In this document: in pieces, positions 1-8,997 of the stretch
How the letters are laid out: every line of letters starts with the position of its first letter
Numbering within the stretch: the first letter of the stretch is position 1
NCBI GenBank assembly: GCA_049303905.1
Contig: JBAQNP010000020.1
Coordinates: 1 to 64,000 of the forward strand
Length of the DNA: 64,000 bases
Reading direction: 5' to 3'
Source: UBA2206 sp049303905
GTDB lineage: Bacteria; Patescibacteriota; Minisyncoccia; Moranbacterales; UBA2206
Made by a program: the position numbers and the translations under genes
The notes under the pieces: generated by a model
The model's database searches: none
What the model was told of the DNA's origin: nothing
Seen by the model: only the letters and a program-made list of their open reading frames with translations

Positions 1-244
1 TCGGCGCGCACTTCCATGGGAAGCACTTGAAAATTTGTTTTTGTTTGCATACGGCATTTTTGTGTTTATTTTGTTATGCCGTAATTATATCATAAATGGA
101 GCGATAATGCTCGGCTGGTTAATAATAGGAGAATTTTAGCTGTGGAAAAACAACTAAAGCTTGGTGTCTTTTTGAAGGCAGTCAGTTTTGGTTGTTTTTT
201 TGTTTTTTAAATTTTTAATAAAATAAATTGTTTAATTCAAATCT

Positions 245-3200
245 ATGAAAATTATAAAAAAGATCACGAAAAAATCCAAAGGAGTTGCAGAAAAAATTCT
301 GTATTCTTTCATGGTTATGATGATGGCGTTGCAACCTGTGAGTGCCCCAGGAATTTTGCGAGCTATTGCAACTGACGAAGTAACTGAAGAAGCCGTTCCG
401 GCTCCAGCTTCGGATTCGACTTCAGATTCAAGAGAAGAGCCAAAAGAAGAAATGAAAGAAGATCCAAAGACGGAAGTGGCAGAAAAATCAATTCCAGCGC
501 CAAAAGAAGAATCGGCAGTGGAAGCTGTTGTTCCAGTTGAAGAAGCGACTCCGATAGTGGAAGAAACTACTGCTGTGCCAACAGAAACAACGGAAACAAC
601 TGATACTGATACTGATACTGAAAAAATTGAAATCACAGGTGAAGGTCAAATAACTCCAGAGGCAGCCTCAATTGTTGTACCAGAAAAAGAAACCCCAATA
701 GGGGAAGGTTCTGAGAATGATACAACAAAGGGTGAAGAAGTGAAAAAAGATATTTGGTCTGTTGATGGCGACAAGGCCACTACTAATGATTCAGTGGAGA
801 AAGATGTAAAGTATGTGGCTCCACAAAATGAAGAAGTGAGCGTTACTTTCACAAAATTACCAGAAAATCCCGGAAAACTTTCGATTGAGGAGATAGAATT
901 AACTGACGAGCAAGTTGCATCATTAAATGCGCTTTCAAACAAAGCTTATGACATTACATCTGATATGGAGGATGGAACTTTTGAATATGATCTAACTTTG
1001 CCAAAACCAGCTGATCGAGATGATGTGCAAATTAGATATGCGGAAAAAGAATCAGAATTGGAAGATGCGAAAACGGTTTCCAAGGATGACACAAAAATTG
1101 AAGATGAAAAAATATCAGCAAATTTGGATCATTTTACAATTTTTTATGTAGGAATGAATCCATCCACTTCTGTTAATAGTTGGGCTGGTGAAGATTTTAT
1201 TTGGATGAATGCTGGTAATGCTAAGATTTCTGATAATCAATATGCGACTACTATTATTACAAACACTGGACATGTCTCTAATCATCTTAAAGTTTCAAAT
1301 TTTGGTTTTTCTGTGCCAGCGGAAGCAACCATTATGGGAATTCAGGTCTCAATAGAACGGAAAGCTTCTGCGTCAATTGTGCAAGATTATTTAGTTAAAC
1401 TTGTTGATGATGACGGTACAATAGTTGGATCTAATCACGCCCATGGTGAATATTGGCCAACATCCGATGCGGTTGCTACTTATGGAGGACCGGCGGATTT
1501 GTGGGGGACAGCATGGACACCAGAACAGGTAAATGATGATGATTTTGGTGTTATTTTATCTGTCAAGAGATCTAATGGTGGTAGCCAAATAGCTTACGTT
1601 GATAGTATACGAGTAGAAATTGCTTACGCGGTGACTTCTCCTGCTTGCAGTCCTGATAATTTTATTTATACAAAAGACAGTGATTTTTCTGATGATAAGG
1701 TGGATATAAATTTTAGCAATGGCAACACCAGAATAAGTGTTTTGGCGGGCAGTGGATATGAAGTTACTAAAGTTGAATTAGATGTTAATGGTGATGGTTA
1801 TGGAGGATATCACACCTATGCTACTGGGCCAGTAAATAATTATAATCCTCCTGGTGGCAATATTGATAATGCTCGAATTACTATTCAGAGAGTTTGCAAT
1901 GTGCCTTCTGACACAACTCCTCCAGTTCTAAATTTGCCGGCAGATATGATTTCTGAAGCCACAAGTTCAAGTGGCGCTGTTGTTTCTTTTAGCGTTACTG
2001 CTACTGATACTGATCCTGCAAATCCTGTGGTGACTTGTGTTCCGGCATCTGGTTCGACTTTTCCGATGGGAGCAACGACAGTTAACTGCAGTGCTACTGA
2101 TACAGCTGGAAATACTTCAACTGGATCATTTGTTGTGACAGTTCGAGATACAACTCCTCCTGCTATTTCCGGAGTGCCGGCTAATATAACTACAAAAACT
2201 AATGATTCAAATGGCAAAAGTGTCTCATACGCACTTCCGACAGCAAATGACGCAGTGGATGGAACTGTTGAAGTGACTTGTGACCCAGCCTCTGATTCAA
2301 TTTTTCCAGTTGGAACAACAACAGTGAATTGTAGCGCAAGTGATGTCGCGGGGAACACTTCAAATAGATCATTTAATGTCAAAGTTGAATTGGCAACTGG
2401 GACTATAAAAGTTATTAAAGATTTGCGTTCAAATTTAGGTTTTGATTCTGGCAGATTTAATTTATTAATCGATGAAACAATTAAAGGAATAAATAAGGGA
2501 GATAATGGAACAACTGGAACACAAACAGTAATAGTTGGAACACATAGCGTTTCAGAGGAAGCTTATGGCGCAACAGACTTGGCAGATTATACATCTTCGA
2601 TAAGATGCACTCGTCAAGAAATTGACTATTGCCATTATGGTCATTGTCATTATGAAACAGTGGAAGTTTCTTCAGGACTTGGAACCAGTCTTTCTAGAAT
2701 CAATGTTGGGGAGGACGAAGATGTTACTTGCACAATTCAAAACATCAGAAACACAGGAACAATTAAGGTTGTGAAAAATCTCAATCCATCTGACGATGAA
2801 GGTAAATTCAACTTGAAGATTGATGGTGACATTGAAAGATTGCTTGCCGGTGATGGTGATTCGACTTGGAAAAAAACAGTAAAAGCTGGAACGCACTCTG
2901 TCTCCGAAACTGGCAGTGGCGCTTGGTGGTGGGGACATTGGCACCCAGCCACAAGTCTTTCCAACTATGCTTCATCAATTGAATGTAAAAATGGCGATGC
3001 AATTATAGCTTCTGGCGTTGGCACGAGTCTTTCTGACATCACAGTCAACAAAGATGAAGATATTATTTGCACAATTACTAATACCCGATACGGTTCAATT
3101 AATGTGCATAAATTTAATGACTTAAATAATAATAGGGAAAATGATGACGAACCTTCATTGGAAGGTTGGCAAATGGGAATTTATGCTGGATCTGATTGTC

Positions 3201-4519
3201 AGGGCCAAGTTATTTCAGATGGAATGAAATATACTAATTCTAATGGAAACGCTCTATTTGAAAAGCTTGTGCCAGGAGATTATTCTATAAAAGAAGAAAA
3301 TGTTTTTGCTGGTTGGAAAAATACCACGGGAATTTGCCAAAATAAAACGATAGCAGCTGGAGAAAATGCAAATGTTGAAGTTGGGAATGTGGAGCTTAGT
3401 GATATCCATGGAATGAAATGGAGTGATGCTGATGGAGATGGGATAAAAGATGAAACAGAATCTTTACTTTCCGGCTGGACAATTAATCTTTACAAGTCAA
3501 ACGGGGAAGGATATGACAGTGAACCAATAGAAACAATGAATACAGATAGTAGTGAACAGCATTTCGGCTGGTATTGGTTTGAGAATCTTGTACCAGGAAA
3601 ATATAAAGTTTGTGAAGTTCAAAAAGAAGGTTGGAAGCAAACTTTTCCAAATGACAATTCTTGTCATGAGATAATTCTTCCTGATTCTAATCCGAATAGT
3701 TATGAAAAAATGGAAAATTACATAGAAGAACCTGAGCCAGTATATAATTTTGGTAATCAGCAATTAGGAAAAATTACAATCATCAAAAGAACTGAGCGCG
3801 ATACACACAGGAAATTTCCGTTTAGCTCAAGTTTTGCCGGCTCCTTTAGCTTAGGGCAAAATGATGTATGGAGCAGTGAATTTTTGGCACCTGGAACATA
3901 TTCAGTTTCTGAAGGGTCATTACACAGCGATCACTGGTCTTTTGACAAAATTAGATGCAGTGATTCAACTAATTTAGCAACATTCGTTAAAAACAAAAAA
4001 ACTGTGACTATAAATTTAGCTCCTGGTTCGCTTGTCACATGCAAATATGACAATGATTATTCACGAAATGAAGATGAAAATGATAATGAAGATGCGGGGG
4101 TTGTGGCTGTGGTCAGTGGGATAATTCCTGGCGGGACAACTCAAACTAATCAAGAAACGCAAGAAAATTCTAATCAGGAGAGTGATGGCGAAGAAGTGAA
4201 AGGCGCGCAATCTAATCCGGAAGTGGCAGGAACAGAAAAGAAATGTAGTGAGTGGCCTCTGTGGGTTTGGATTCTTCTTTTGCTAGCATATGTTGGAATA
4301 TTCAGTTTTTCTACTTTCAATAAGTATAAAGAAAGAAAAAATCTACCATGGGTGTCTCAAGCGATAGAATTGGCTGTAATTTTGGCTATCTGGTATTTCT
4401 ATGAAACATGTCGACTATATAAATGGTTTCCTTGGACAGCGATAGCTTTGGGGGCGATTATTTATGCAATTCTCTATTTCGCAAAGAAAAAAGCGACAAA
4501 ACAACCAGAAATCAAGTAG
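245..4519 (+). CDS. Large secreted surface protein with HYR and SdrD_B-like domains
   Basis: A 1424-residue protein probably exposed on the cell surface. A basic N-terminus is followed by a hydrophobic segment (about residues 22-40) that looks like a signal peptide, then a Glu/Pro/Thr-rich low-complexity stretch to about residue 160. Two HYR-type Ig-like domains lie near residues 556-636 and 635-716; each starts DTTPP and carries a paired-cysteine pattern. Repeats starting GTIKV follow near 719 and 837. Two SdrD_B-like domains (GSINVHKFND near 949, HGMKWSDADGDGIKDE near 1053) have Asp-rich, calcium-loop-like sequence. The C-terminus (from about 1336) has about three hydrophobic helices instead of an LPXTG sorting signal, so it is probably membrane anchored. 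An adhesive or structural role is inferred. No Shine-Dalgarno sequence precedes the start. Confidence 0.8.
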   Translation: MKIIKKITKKSKGVAEKILYSFMVMMMALQPVSAPGILRAIATDEVTEEAVPAPASDSTSDSREEPKEEMKEDPKTEVAEKSIPAPKEESAVEAVVPVEEATPIVEETTAVPTETTETTDTDTDTEKIEITGEGQITPEAASIVVPEKETPIGEGSENDTTKGEEVKKDIWSVDGDKATTNDSVEKDVKYVAPQNEEVSVTFTKLPENPGKLSIEEIELTDEQVASLNALSNKAYDITSDMEDGTFEYDLTLPKPADRDDVQIRYAEKESELEDAKTVSKDDTKIEDEKISANLDHFTIFYVGMNPSTSVNSWAGEDFIWMNAGNAKISDNQYATTIITNTGHVSNHLKVSNFGFSVPAEATIMGIQVSIERKASASIVQDYLVKLVDDDGTIVGSNHAHGEYWPTSDAVATYGGPADLWGTAWTPEQVNDDDFGVILSVKRSNGGSQIAYVDSIRVEIAYAVTSPACSPDNFIYTKDSDFSDDKVDINFSNGNTRISVLAGSGYEVTKVELDVNGDGYGGYHTYATGPVNNYNPPGGNIDNARITIQRVCNVPSDTTPPVLNLPADMISEATSSSGAVVSFSVTATDTDPANPVVTCVPASGSTFPMGATTVNCSATDTAGNTSTGSFVVTVRDTTPPAISGVPANITTKTNDSNGKSVSYALPTANDAVDGTVEVTCDPASDSIFPVGTTTVNCSASDVAGNTSNRSFNVKVELATGTIKVIKDLRSNLGFDSGRFNLLIDETIKGINKGDNGTTGTQTVIVGTHSVSEEAYGATDLADYTSSIRCTRQEIDYCHYGHCHYETVEVSSGLGTSLSRINVGEDEDVTCTIQNIRNTGTIKVVKNLNPSDDEGKFNLKIDGDIERLLAGDGDSTWKKTVKAGTHSVSETGSGAWWWGHWHPATSLSNYASSIECKNGDAIIASGVGTSLSDITVNKDEDIICTITNTRYGSINVHKFNDLNNNRENDDEPSLEGWQMGIYAGSDCQGQVISDGMKYTNSNGNALFEKLVPGDYSIKEENVFAGWKNTTGICQNKTIAAGENANVEVGNVELSDIHGMKWSDADGDGIKDETESLLSGWTINLYKSNGEGYDSEPIETMNTDSSEQHFGWYWFENLVPGKYKVCEVQKEGWKQTFPNDNSCHEIILPDSNPNSYEKMENYIEEPEPVYNFGNQQLGKITIIKRTERDTHRKFPFSSSFAGSFSLGQNDVWSSEFLAPGTYSVSEGSLHSDHWSFDKIRCSDSTNLATFVKNKKTVTINLAPGSLVTCKYDNDYSRNEDENDNEDAGVVAVVSGIIPGGTTQTNQETQENSNQESDGEEVKGAQSNPEVAGTEKKCSEWPLWVWILLLLAYVGIFSFSTFNKYKERKNLPWVSQAIELAVILAIWYFYETCRLYKWFPWTAIALGAIIYAILYFAKKKATKQPEIK

Positions 4520-4539
4520 AATATTAGGCTTATAAAAGG

Positions 4540-4570
4540 CAAAAACTCCATTAAACTGGAGTTTTTGTTT
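4540..4570 (+). terminator. Intrinsic terminator after the surface protein gene
   Basis: CAAAAACTCCA and TGGAGTTTTTG form a perfect 11-bp stem around a six-base loop, and the right arm holds a T run. The hairpin starts 20 nt after the stop codon and separates the surface protein gene from the receiver-domain genes. Confidence 0.8.
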
Positions 4571-4674
4571 GACTAAAATTTCAAAATATGCTTAAATAAA
4601 CGGAAGTCTAGAATCTTAGACTTTTGTTGTCTTTAAAAATTAAATCAAACATTCTTGGATATAAGAGGTGAAAT

Positions 4675-5049
4675 ATGGATAAAATAATAGTCGTAGTCGA
4701 TGACAATAATTTAATTCTATCCACACTTTCTCTATATTTAGAAGAGTTGGGATATGAAGTTTTTAGTTTTTCATTTCCACTTTTTGTTTTAGGTTTCATG
4801 GAAAATATGAAATTGGAAGGTAAAAAAATTGATCTTCTGATTTCAGATAGCCAAATGCCAAAAATGAACGGGGCAAGGTTAATAAAAAAAGCAAAAGAGA
4901 TTATGCCAAATGTGGGAGTTATTTATATGTCTGGTTCAGAAAACGAAGAGGATATTTCCGTTGGATACGATGTGTTTTTATTGAAACCGTTTAAATTGGA
5001 AATTATTAAGGAAACAGTGGAAAATCTAATTTCTTCATTGGATGCATAA
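4675..5049 (+). CDS. Stand-alone response regulator receiver domain
   Basis: A 124-residue protein consisting only of a CheY-like receiver domain. The acidic pair is D9-D10, the phosphoacceptor is D58 in ISDSQMP, the switch Ser is S86 in YMSGS, and the conserved Lys is K104 in LLKPF, so all canonical residues are present. There is no output domain, so it must act through protein contacts as a single-domain regulator. GAGGTG precedes the ATG at suitable spacing. A second receiver gene lies just downstream, but no histidine kinase is in the window, so the partner kinase is unknown. Confidence 0.85.
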   Translation: MDKIIVVVDDNNLILSTLSLYLEELGYEVFSFSFPLFVLGFMENMKLEGKKIDLLISDSQMPKMNGARLIKKAKEIMPNVGVIYMSGSENEEDISVGYDVFLLKPFKLEIIKETVENLISSLDA

Positions 5050-5099
5050 GTCCTAGTTATTTTCATCAATTAAAACCTTTAAAACTAAGGAGAAAAAAG

Positions 5100-5351
5100 A
5101 TGTCTGGAGAAGTTTTGATTCTTTGCAAGCCTTGCCTCAATGAGAAATTGAAAAAACGCTTCAAGCTGGAAGATGAGGCGGTGCGATTTTTTTCAGTGAT
5201 CTCAGAGGCGATTGAATCGTTTAAAAAGAAAAAACCAAATTTTATTGTTGTAGATACAGAAAATTTTGAAAGGGGGAGAATAATATTTTCTCGCTTGATT
5301 AAGAAAATGGAAACAAGAACAACAACAATAGTGGATTATAACGAATCTTAA
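5100..5351 (+). CDS. Small degenerate receiver-like protein between two receiver genes
   Basis: An 83-residue protein with a good ribosome binding site (AAGGAG about 8 nt before ATG). Its pattern of a hydrophobic strand, a helix and then FIVVDTENF resembles the first half of a receiver domain, with an Asp where a phosphoacceptor would lie, but the N-terminal acidic pair and the second half are missing. Its place between two receiver genes supports descent from a receiver domain, but the family is not recognised. It is probably co-transcribed with its neighbours (50 nt and 18 nt gaps). Confidence 0.55.
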   Translation: MSGEVLILCKPCLNEKLKKRFKLEDEAVRFFSVISEAIESFKKKKPNFIVVDTENFERGRIIFSRLIKKMETRTTTIVDYNES

Positions 5352-5369
5352 AAAAAGAGGAATGGAAAA

Positions 5370-5729
5370 ATGCGAAAAAAAGTGATAGTGGTGGATGATG
5401 AAATGAGTATTGTTAACTTGGTGTCGTCCTTTTTGAGAACAATGGGTTGGGAAGTTTTTGAATTCTCTGATACCAATGATGTTATTGATGTCGTAAGTGA
5501 GATCAATCCACGGGTTGATTTTCTGATAACGGATTTTGTTATGCCTGGAAAAAATGGGGCGGAATTGATCAAAATAATAAAAGAAAAAAAGCCCCAAATA
5601 AAAGCGATGTGTATGTCCGGTTTTAATAAAGAAGCTGAAAGTGGTTTTGATGAATTTATTTCAAAGCCGTTTACTTTCAAAGAATTTAAAGCGAAGGTGG
5701 ATAAATTATTTCCACCACTGTTGAAATAA
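5370..5729 (+). CDS. Stand-alone response regulator receiver domain
   Basis: A 119-residue CheY-like receiver domain. D9-D10-E11 form the acidic pocket, D55 in LITDFVMPGKNG is the phosphoacceptor, S83 in CMSGF is the switch residue and K99 in ISKPF is the conserved Lys. No output domain is present. It resembles the gene at 4675 in length and layout, so the cluster probably arose by duplication. It is the last gene of a three-gene unit bounded by intrinsic terminators on both sides. Confidence 0.85.
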   Translation: MRKKVIVVDDEMSIVNLVSSFLRTMGWEVFEFSDTNDVIDVVSEINPRVDFLITDFVMPGKNGAELIKIIKEKKPQIKAMCMSGFNKEAESGFDEFISKPFTFKEFKAKVDKLFPPLLK

Positions 5730-5747
5730 AAAAATCTTGAAAAAGAG

Positions 5748-5790
5748 AGGCGTCTCGTTGCAGATTCATTGCGACGGGCGCCTTTTTGTT
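5748..5790 (+). terminator. Intrinsic terminator after the receiver genes
   Basis: AGGCGTCTCGTTGCA pairs with TGCGACGGGCGCCT, including G-U pairs, and is followed directly by TTTTTG. It lies 18 nt after the stop codon. Confidence 0.8.
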
Positions 5791-5817
5791 TTTGGGGAAA
5801 GATAGTAGAATGGATAT

Positions 5818-6543
5818 ATGGAATATAAATATAATGCGATTGTGCTAAATAAGATTGATACTGGCGAAACTGACCGAGTATATGTGGTGTATACCAAGGA
5901 AGCTGGGCGGATTTTGGCGCGAGCGATTGGGGTCAAAAAGCCCAATGCGAAATTGGCAGGCAATTTGGAATCAATAACGCAGTGTGAGATTTTCTTGGCG
6001 AAAGGTAAAGGGCGAGGCAATGTGACGGGTGTGATCGGGGTGGAAAATTTCTTGGCAATCAAAGAAGACATTGATGCTCTGGAAAAAGTTTTTGGGGCGT
6101 TGAAAATTTTCAATCGTTTGATGACGCAAGAGGAAAAAGACGAAAAAACTTTCCAACTACTGTTGGATTATTTATCCGCGATGAACGAGGGGGCTGGAAA
6201 AACCGAGGGGGATTTTTTTAAATTCGATATTTATACTCTAGGATTTATTTTTAAGCTTTTGCAAAATTTAGGCTACAAGCAAGAAGTCAAAAAATGCTCT
6301 GCTTGCGCAGGCAAATTGGTTTCAGGAGAAAATTATTTTAGCGCCCAGAGAGGCGGGATAATTTGTCCAAATTGTGCCAAGCTTGAAATGAGAAAAATAA
6401 GAGTAATGGATGAGGCGGTAAAATTCATTCGAATTGTGCTGGATAATAAGATTGAAAATCTTGGCAAGATAAAGTTGGGAAAAAAGAGTTTGAATAATTT
6501 GAAGATTGTCGCACAGGAGGCGGTGAGGTGGATAACGGGGTAG
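5818..6543 (+). CDS. recO: DNA repair protein RecO
   Basis: A 241-residue protein of normal RecO length. The N-terminal OB-fold part begins YNAIVLNKIDTGETDRVYVV, typical of the family. A helical middle follows, then a four-Cys zinc site (C160 and C163, C183 and C186). RecO anneals single strands and, with RecR, loads RecA during gap repair. The gene follows the receiver-gene terminator and appears monocistronic; the next gene has its own promoter. Confidence 0.93.
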   Translation: MEYKYNAIVLNKIDTGETDRVYVVYTKEAGRILARAIGVKKPNAKLAGNLESITQCEIFLAKGKGRGNVTGVIGVENFLAIKEDIDALEKVFGALKIFNRLMTQEEKDEKTFQLLLDYLSAMNEGAGKTEGDFFKFDIYTLGFIFKLLQNLGYKQEVKKCSACAGKLVSGENYFSAQRGGIICPNCAKLEMRKIRVMDEAVKFIRIVLDNKIENLGKIKLGKKSLNNLKIVAQEAVRWITG

Positions 6544-6550
6544 CTCTTCG

Positions 6551-6580
6551 CCACTTTCTTTTTGCCCAAAAAGAAAGTGG
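6551..6580. repeat. Perfect 13-bp hairpin after recO
   Basis: CCACTTTCTTTTT and AAAAAGAAAGTGG are exact inverted copies around a short loop. There is no T run on the plus side, so terminator function is uncertain. It starts 8 nt after the recO stop. Confidence 0.65.
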
Positions 6581-6595
6581 CAGAAAGAAAAAAGG

Positions 6596-6725
6596 CCACC
6601 CTAATAAAATAAAGAAATAAATTTTCGATTTTATCGCTAAATTTACTAACTCCCCTTAGGCACAGAATGAGTAAATTCTTAACGCTCTAAAATCTCAATT
6701 TATAATTCTTTATTTTATGGGGTGG
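6596..6725. repeat. Long two-level palindromic element between recO and the DUF11-like gene
   Basis: The outer arms (6596-6623 and 6697-6725) are near-complementary: CCACCCTAATAAAATAAAG on the left against CTTTATTTTATGGGGTGG on the right. Inside them an imperfect inner stem pairs GATTTTATCGC with the CGCTCTAAAATC side and encloses CCCCTTAGGCACAG. The plan of outer stem, small internal loop, inner stem and apical loop is the same as in the family A elements, but the core motif differs and only one copy was found. Confidence 0.6.
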
Positions 6726-6782
6726 ATTTAAAAGACAAAAAACAATATTGAAAAACTCAATGTTAGGGAAATGTTATCCTTA

Positions 6783-6811
6783 TTGTTAAAAATCAAAAAA
6801 TCTAGTATTAT
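6783..6811 (+). promoter_or_regulatory. Sigma-70-type promoter for the DUF11-like gene
   Basis: TTGTTA and TATTAT are separated by exactly 17 bp. The -10 box ends 28 bp before the ATG at 6839. Confidence 0.6.
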
Positions 6812-6838
6812 AGTAGTATAAAAAACAAAGATAATCCT

Positions 6839-8737
6839 ATGTCATTACGAGATATTAAGAATAATTTATACAAGAAAGATGCGCCGGAGAATTTGTCGGA
6901 GCATGAGATTAGCAAATACGATCCAGCTGTTGCTAAAGACACCGGAGAGATGAATAAGGGTGAGAGCGATCTTTGGGCAAAAAAAACAGGACTGGATCAA
7001 ACCGAAAAAAAAGCCATCAAAAAAGGCGTGATTGCTTTTGCAATTGTTATCGGGATAATTATCGCTTTGGCTATTTTTGCGATAGTTCGACAAATTATTT
7101 TTCAATCGGGCAATGCCACTATTGAAATTTCTGGCCCTATGCAAGTAAACAGCGGGAAACTTTTGACTTATGAGATAAATTATAAAAATGACAATCGACT
7201 CACGATAAAAAATGCAGTTTTGCGTATCAATTATCCGGAAAATTTCAAACCGGAAAACAATCCAAATTTCAAGTCTGATAACCTTACTTCAGGAAGTTTC
7301 AATATCGGAACGATCAAGGGTAAAACTCAGGGAAAAATTATTCTAAATGGAAAAGCTTATAGTCCTAAGGGCGCGCTAATTTACCTTAAAGCTTCAATGT
7401 CGTATAATCCTTCGGGCTATTCCAGTCAATTTCAAACCAATGGACAGTTAGGTGTGAATATTAATTCTGCGCCAATTATTTTGGAAGTATTGGCTCCTCA
7501 AAACGCTTCAAATGGTGATGCAGTTGACTATCAGATAAACTATAAAAACGATGGAGCAGAGGTAATAGAAAATTTGTCAGTTAAGATAAAATATCCTGAT
7601 GGGTTCACTTTTTCTTCCGCTAGCCCCAAGACTTCGACGGATAATAATATTTGGAATATTGGAAATATCCCCGCTGGGCATAGCGGAAAAATAGTTGTGA
7701 GTGGAAAACTGGAGGGAGAAAGGGAGAATGTCAAGATGGTTGAGGCAGAAATTGGCGTAATGGAACAAAATGAATTCGTGGCCTATAACAGTGAAAGCGC
7801 TGAAACTAAAATTATTTTTTCTCCATTGACAATTATACAGAGAGTTAACAAAAAAGATAATCTTGTTGTGAATGCGGGAGAGACATTGGAATTTGAAGTT
7901 GCTTATAAAAACAATGGTAGTGTGGGACTACGCGATGTTATTATCACGGAAAAAATAGATAGCGCACTATTGGATTATTCATCACTAAGATTGAAAAATG
8001 GAAGTTTTGATACTGACAACAAGACGATTACCTGGAAAGCTTCAGATATAAAAGAGTTAGCCAATTTGGGGGCTAATCAAAGTGGGATGTTAAATTTTAC
8101 TATTAAAGTCTCAAATACTTTTCCAGTAGGAGAAGAAAAAGACAAAAATTTTATCATAAAAAGTGTGGCTAAAATTGACAGTCCAGATGTGCCAACGCCA
8201 ATTTCTATGAACAAGATAATTTCAAGCAATGAGATTAATATGAAAGTTAACTCAAAAGTGGCGGTGAGTGTCAAGGGATATTATGCCGATAAGAGTATTC
8301 CAAACTCTGGTCCAATCCCGCCAAAAGTCGGTCAAGAAACAACCTATACAATTCATTGGAAAGCATTGAATATTTCTAATGATGTTTCTGGTGCTAAGGT
8401 TGTTGCGACTTTGCCAACTAATGCGCAAATGACTGGAAAATTTTTCCCAGAGGGCGCAAATTTGAATTATAATTCCAGAACCAATGAAATGGTTTGGACA
8501 ATTGGGAATATGAAATCTGGCACAGGACTACTTTTTGATTCGCCAGAAGTATCTTTCCAAGTGAAAATAAAACCATCGCCGGATCAAGTCGGCAGAGAGG
8601 TGGGGCTTCTGGAAAAAACAAACATATTTGCCAAAGATCTTTTTACCGGAGAGGATATCAAAGGAGAATATGAGGCAAAAAATACCAACCTCACAGAAGA
8701 TAGTTCAATCGTAGGCGGAAATCGGGTAGAGGGTTAG
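6839..8737 (+). CDS. Membrane-anchored extracellular protein with DUF11-like repeats
   Basis: A 632-residue protein. A polar N-terminus of about 60 residues is cytoplasmic, one transmembrane helix follows (about 62-86, rich in Ile, Val and Ala), and the rest is extracellular. The outer part is a series of beta-sandwich repeats of the DUF11 or conserved-repeat type, recognisable from phrases such as LTYEINYKN, VDYQINYKND and LEFEVAYKNNG, each followed by an NIGxI-type strand. Such repeats occur in cell-wall and S-layer-associated proteins. Function is unknown. It has its own promoter and is followed by family A palindromes. Confidence 0.7.
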   Translation: MSLRDIKNNLYKKDAPENLSEHEISKYDPAVAKDTGEMNKGESDLWAKKTGLDQTEKKAIKKGVIAFAIVIGIIIALAIFAIVRQIIFQSGNATIEISGPMQVNSGKLLTYEINYKNDNRLTIKNAVLRINYPENFKPENNPNFKSDNLTSGSFNIGTIKGKTQGKIILNGKAYSPKGALIYLKASMSYNPSGYSSQFQTNGQLGVNINSAPIILEVLAPQNASNGDAVDYQINYKNDGAEVIENLSVKIKYPDGFTFSSASPKTSTDNNIWNIGNIPAGHSGKIVVSGKLEGERENVKMVEAEIGVMEQNEFVAYNSESAETKIIFSPLTIIQRVNKKDNLVVNAGETLEFEVAYKNNGSVGLRDVIITEKIDSALLDYSSLRLKNGSFDTDNKTITWKASDIKELANLGANQSGMLNFTIKVSNTFPVGEEKDKNFIIKSVAKIDSPDVPTPISMNKIISSNEINMKVNSKVAVSVKGYYADKSIPNSGPIPPKVGQETTYTIHWKALNISNDVSGAKVVATLPTNAQMTGKFFPEGANLNYNSRTNEMVWTIGNMKSGTGLLFDSPEVSFQVKIKPSPDQVGREVGLLEKTNIFAKDLFTGEDIKGEYEAKNTNLTEDSSIVGGNRVEG

Positions 8738-8760
8738 GATGATTTAGTTTCTTTATTTTT

Positions 8761-8823
8761 CTAAATTAACTCACGGTCTAATTTTCTGGCTAAAAATTTT
8801 CCTCAATCGACGGCTGGAGGAAG
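8761..8823. repeat. Half copy of a family A palindromic element
   Basis: It contains the left-side motif AACTC, a left inner arm ending AAAAATTTTC, and the core CTCAATCGACGGC. The right half found in other copies is missing. It lies 6 nt before a full copy. Confidence 0.55.
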
Positions 8824-8828
8824 GGACT

Positions 8829-8974
8829 GAAGATTGTTATTAAAAATTAAAAAATAACTCGAAAGCGTATTTTAATAATCAGAAATTTTCCCTCAATCGA
8901 CGGCGGATAAGGAAAATTTCTGAATAAAATACACTTTCTCAAACAGGATTTTTTAAATTTTAATAACAATCTTC
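8829..8974. repeat. Family A palindromic element, full copy 1
   Basis: Outer arms GAAGATTGTTATTAAAA (from 8829) and TTTTAATAACAATCTTC (to 8974) are complementary over about 26 bp. Then come left motif AACTCGAAAG, an inner stem (GTATTTTAATAATCAGAAA against TTTCTGAATAAAATAC), apical core CTCAATCGACGGCGG, and right motif CTCAAACAGGA. The arms differ in sequence from copies 2 and 3 while the three motifs are kept. Confidence 0.75.
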
Positions 8975-8997
8975 TTGTAAGTATAGATAGAAAAAGT

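Noticed and set aside
50..83. Inverted repeat TACGGCAT/ATGCCGTA near the window start
   Set aside because: An 8-bp stem with a long loop and no T run; it could be the end of an upstream unit outside the window, so no call was made.
141..212. Short GTG-started reading frame after AGGAG upstream of the surface protein gene
   Set aside because: About 22 codons of Phe/Val-rich sequence in a T-rich stretch, with no family match; a leader peptide cannot be supported.
232..942. Long minus-strand reading frames opposite the surface protein gene
   Set aside because: They mirror the Thr/Glu-rich low-complexity coding sequence of the plus strand and show no protein motif or ribosome binding site.
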